Source of the DNA: Sediminibacterium sp.
GTDB lineage: Bacteria; Bacteroidota; Bacteroidia; Chitinophagales; Chitinophagaceae
Direction: 5' to 3'
DNA: 7,477 nucleotides
NCBI GenBank assembly: GCA_030832695.1
Contig: JAURIP010000070.1
Location: 1-7,477 of the forward strand
The notes beneath the pieces are model-generated. The model had not been told where the DNA came from and searched no databases. It worked only from the letters and a program-made list of their open reading frames with translations. Shown piece by piece: positions 6,559 through 7,477 of the stretch (positions are counted from its first letter, which is position 1; each line of letters begins with the position of its first letter). The position numbers and the translations under genes are program-made.

Positions 6559-7477
6559 GTGGTTTTTTTATTCAGGGATAAAGCGGATATTAATTTAATT
6601 TTTATACTTGTATTAAGTGTAATCCTACATTTTCATCATTGGATCACGCCGCCAATTGTTATCGCTAATGAGTCGGATGGTTTATTGGCATATTTATTAA
6701 TACATTATATAAGGCCCCTTCCATCCATTGGGTTAGTGCTAATTTTTCAATTACTCATCGTTAGTCAAGCAATACGTTTAAACGCTATGTTGAGTCAATT
6801 TAAAATGTTTCAAAACATTAGTTATTTGCCAGCATCTACCTATATCATTTTAACCGCCTTATTTCCTTATTGGGATGAAATTAGTACAGGGTTAATTGCA
6901 AACTCATTAGTGATTTGGATACTCGTTAAAATATTAAGATTGTATGATCAAACACAACCCAAAACCCTTGAATTTAATATTGGTTTAATAGTGGGGGCTT
7001 CTATTTTATTATATGAGCCTATTGCTATTTTAATTCCGGTCGTATTATTTGCGCTTGCCATTATTCGACCTTTCAGGTTGCCCGAGTGGTTGGTATTATT
7101 AATGGGTATCATACTTCCTTTTTATTTCGTATTTGCTTTTGTTTTTTTAACCAATCAAGCGCCCTATTTCATTCAATTTTTACCAAGATTGGATTGGAAA
7201 AATCCATTGGTAAAGCCTGAACTTAATATCATCTTAGCTTTAGGCACCATGGGGGTGCAATTGTTAGCAGGTTTTTATTTCTGGCAACAACAGCAGTCCC
7301 GTTTTATCATACAGGTACGAAAATACTGGGGAGTTCTATTTTTGACACTTATGGTTTGTTTTTTCCAACCCATCGTTTTTTCATCTCAAGCCTTGTATGC
7401 TTCTGTAATCATATTAACCCCATTGGCCTGTTTTATAAGTTTTGCTTATGCTACCCCCAAAAGGTTATTGATTCCCA
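6559..7477 (+). CDS. Polytopic membrane protein, DUF6427-like, GTG start (3' end outside window)
   Basis: An open frame of 306 codons starts with GTG six bases after the stop of the secreted-protein gene and runs past the window end. The start fits a typical short N-terminus, (M)VFLFRDKADINL, leading into the first hydrophobic helix; no ATG lies in frame before codon 77. About nine or ten hydrophobic segments are visible, roughly at residues 11-27, 57-74, 91-103, 111-126, 141-158, 157-170, 177-198, 222-241, 256-270 and 279-297. The pattern RLNAMLSQF, SYLPASTYIILTALFP, LYEPIAIL and IIRPFRLPEWLVLLMGIILP resembles what I know of the Bacteroidota membrane family DUF6427, whose function is unknown. 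This assignment is from memory and needs a profile search. The short gap suggests co-transcription and perhaps translational coupling with the upstream gene. No Shine-Dalgarno is evident. Confidence 0.8.
   Translation, partial: MVFLFRDKADINLIFILVLSVILHFHHWITPPIVIANESDGLLAYLLIHYIRPLPSIGLVLIFQLLIVSQAIRLNAMLSQFKMFQNISYLPASTYIILTALFPYWDEISTGLIANSLVIWILVKILRLYDQTQPKTLEFNIGLIVGASILLYEPIAILIPVVLFALAIIRPFRLPEWLVLLMGIILPFYFVFAFVFLTNQAPYFIQFLPRLDWKNPLVKPELNIILALGTMGVQLLAGFYFWQQQQSRFIIQVRKYWGVLFLTLMVCFFQPIVFSSQALYASVIILTPLACFISFAYATPKRLLIP

Noticed and set aside
6550..6561. Stop codon readthrough joining the secreted protein to the membrane protein, since both are in the same frame with one TAA between them
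   Set aside because: The GTG at 6559 gives a natural N-terminus for the membrane protein, and TAA is an efficient stop with no readthrough context visible. Same-frame adjacency occurs by chance one time in three.

Overview
The window looks like a chromosomal segment of an AT-rich member of the Bacteroidota, most likely a Chitinophagaceae-type organism. The reasons are the TAnnTTTG-style promoter boxes, start codons without clear Shine-Dalgarno sequences, and two proteins (a gluconate 2-dehydrogenase subunit 3-like lipoprotein and a DUF6427-like membrane protein) of kinds I associate with this phylum. The placement comes from reading motifs by eye, not from a database search. I see no rRNA, tRNA, CRISPR array, insertion sequence or phage gene.

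Layout. Bases 1-981 hold the C-terminal part of a GMC-family flavin oxidoreductase whose FAD-binding N-terminus lies before the window. It is followed on the same strand by a small predicted Tat-exported lipoprotein of the gluconate 2-dehydrogenase subunit 3 family (1036-1677). The two probably form one periplasmic, membrane-tethered sugar or alcohol dehydrogenase. A strong symmetric hairpin (1709-1744) separates this pair from the convergent metG gene (1801-3936, minus strand), a complete methionyl-tRNA synthetase with the C-terminal tRNA-binding domain. metG diverges from an LD-carboxypeptidase gene (3963-4865), with only 26 bases between the two start codons. Next come a predicted secreted, beta-strand-rich protein of unknown function carrying a striking Trp/Phe/Gly-rich insert (4933-6552) and, six bases later, a polytopic membrane protein with a GTG start that runs off the end (6559 onward).

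How the genes relate. The GMC/subunit 3 pair is a real functional unit. metG (translation) and the LD-carboxypeptidase (murein recycling) are housekeeping genes that share a very compact divergent promoter region. The last two genes are close enough to be co-transcribed, but their functions are unknown.

I found no convincing new multi-gene system. The points most worth a second look are the aromatic/glycine-rich insert with its internal DNA repeats, and the position of promoter-like boxes only 4-6 bases before three start codons, which suggests leaderless or nearly leaderless transcripts.
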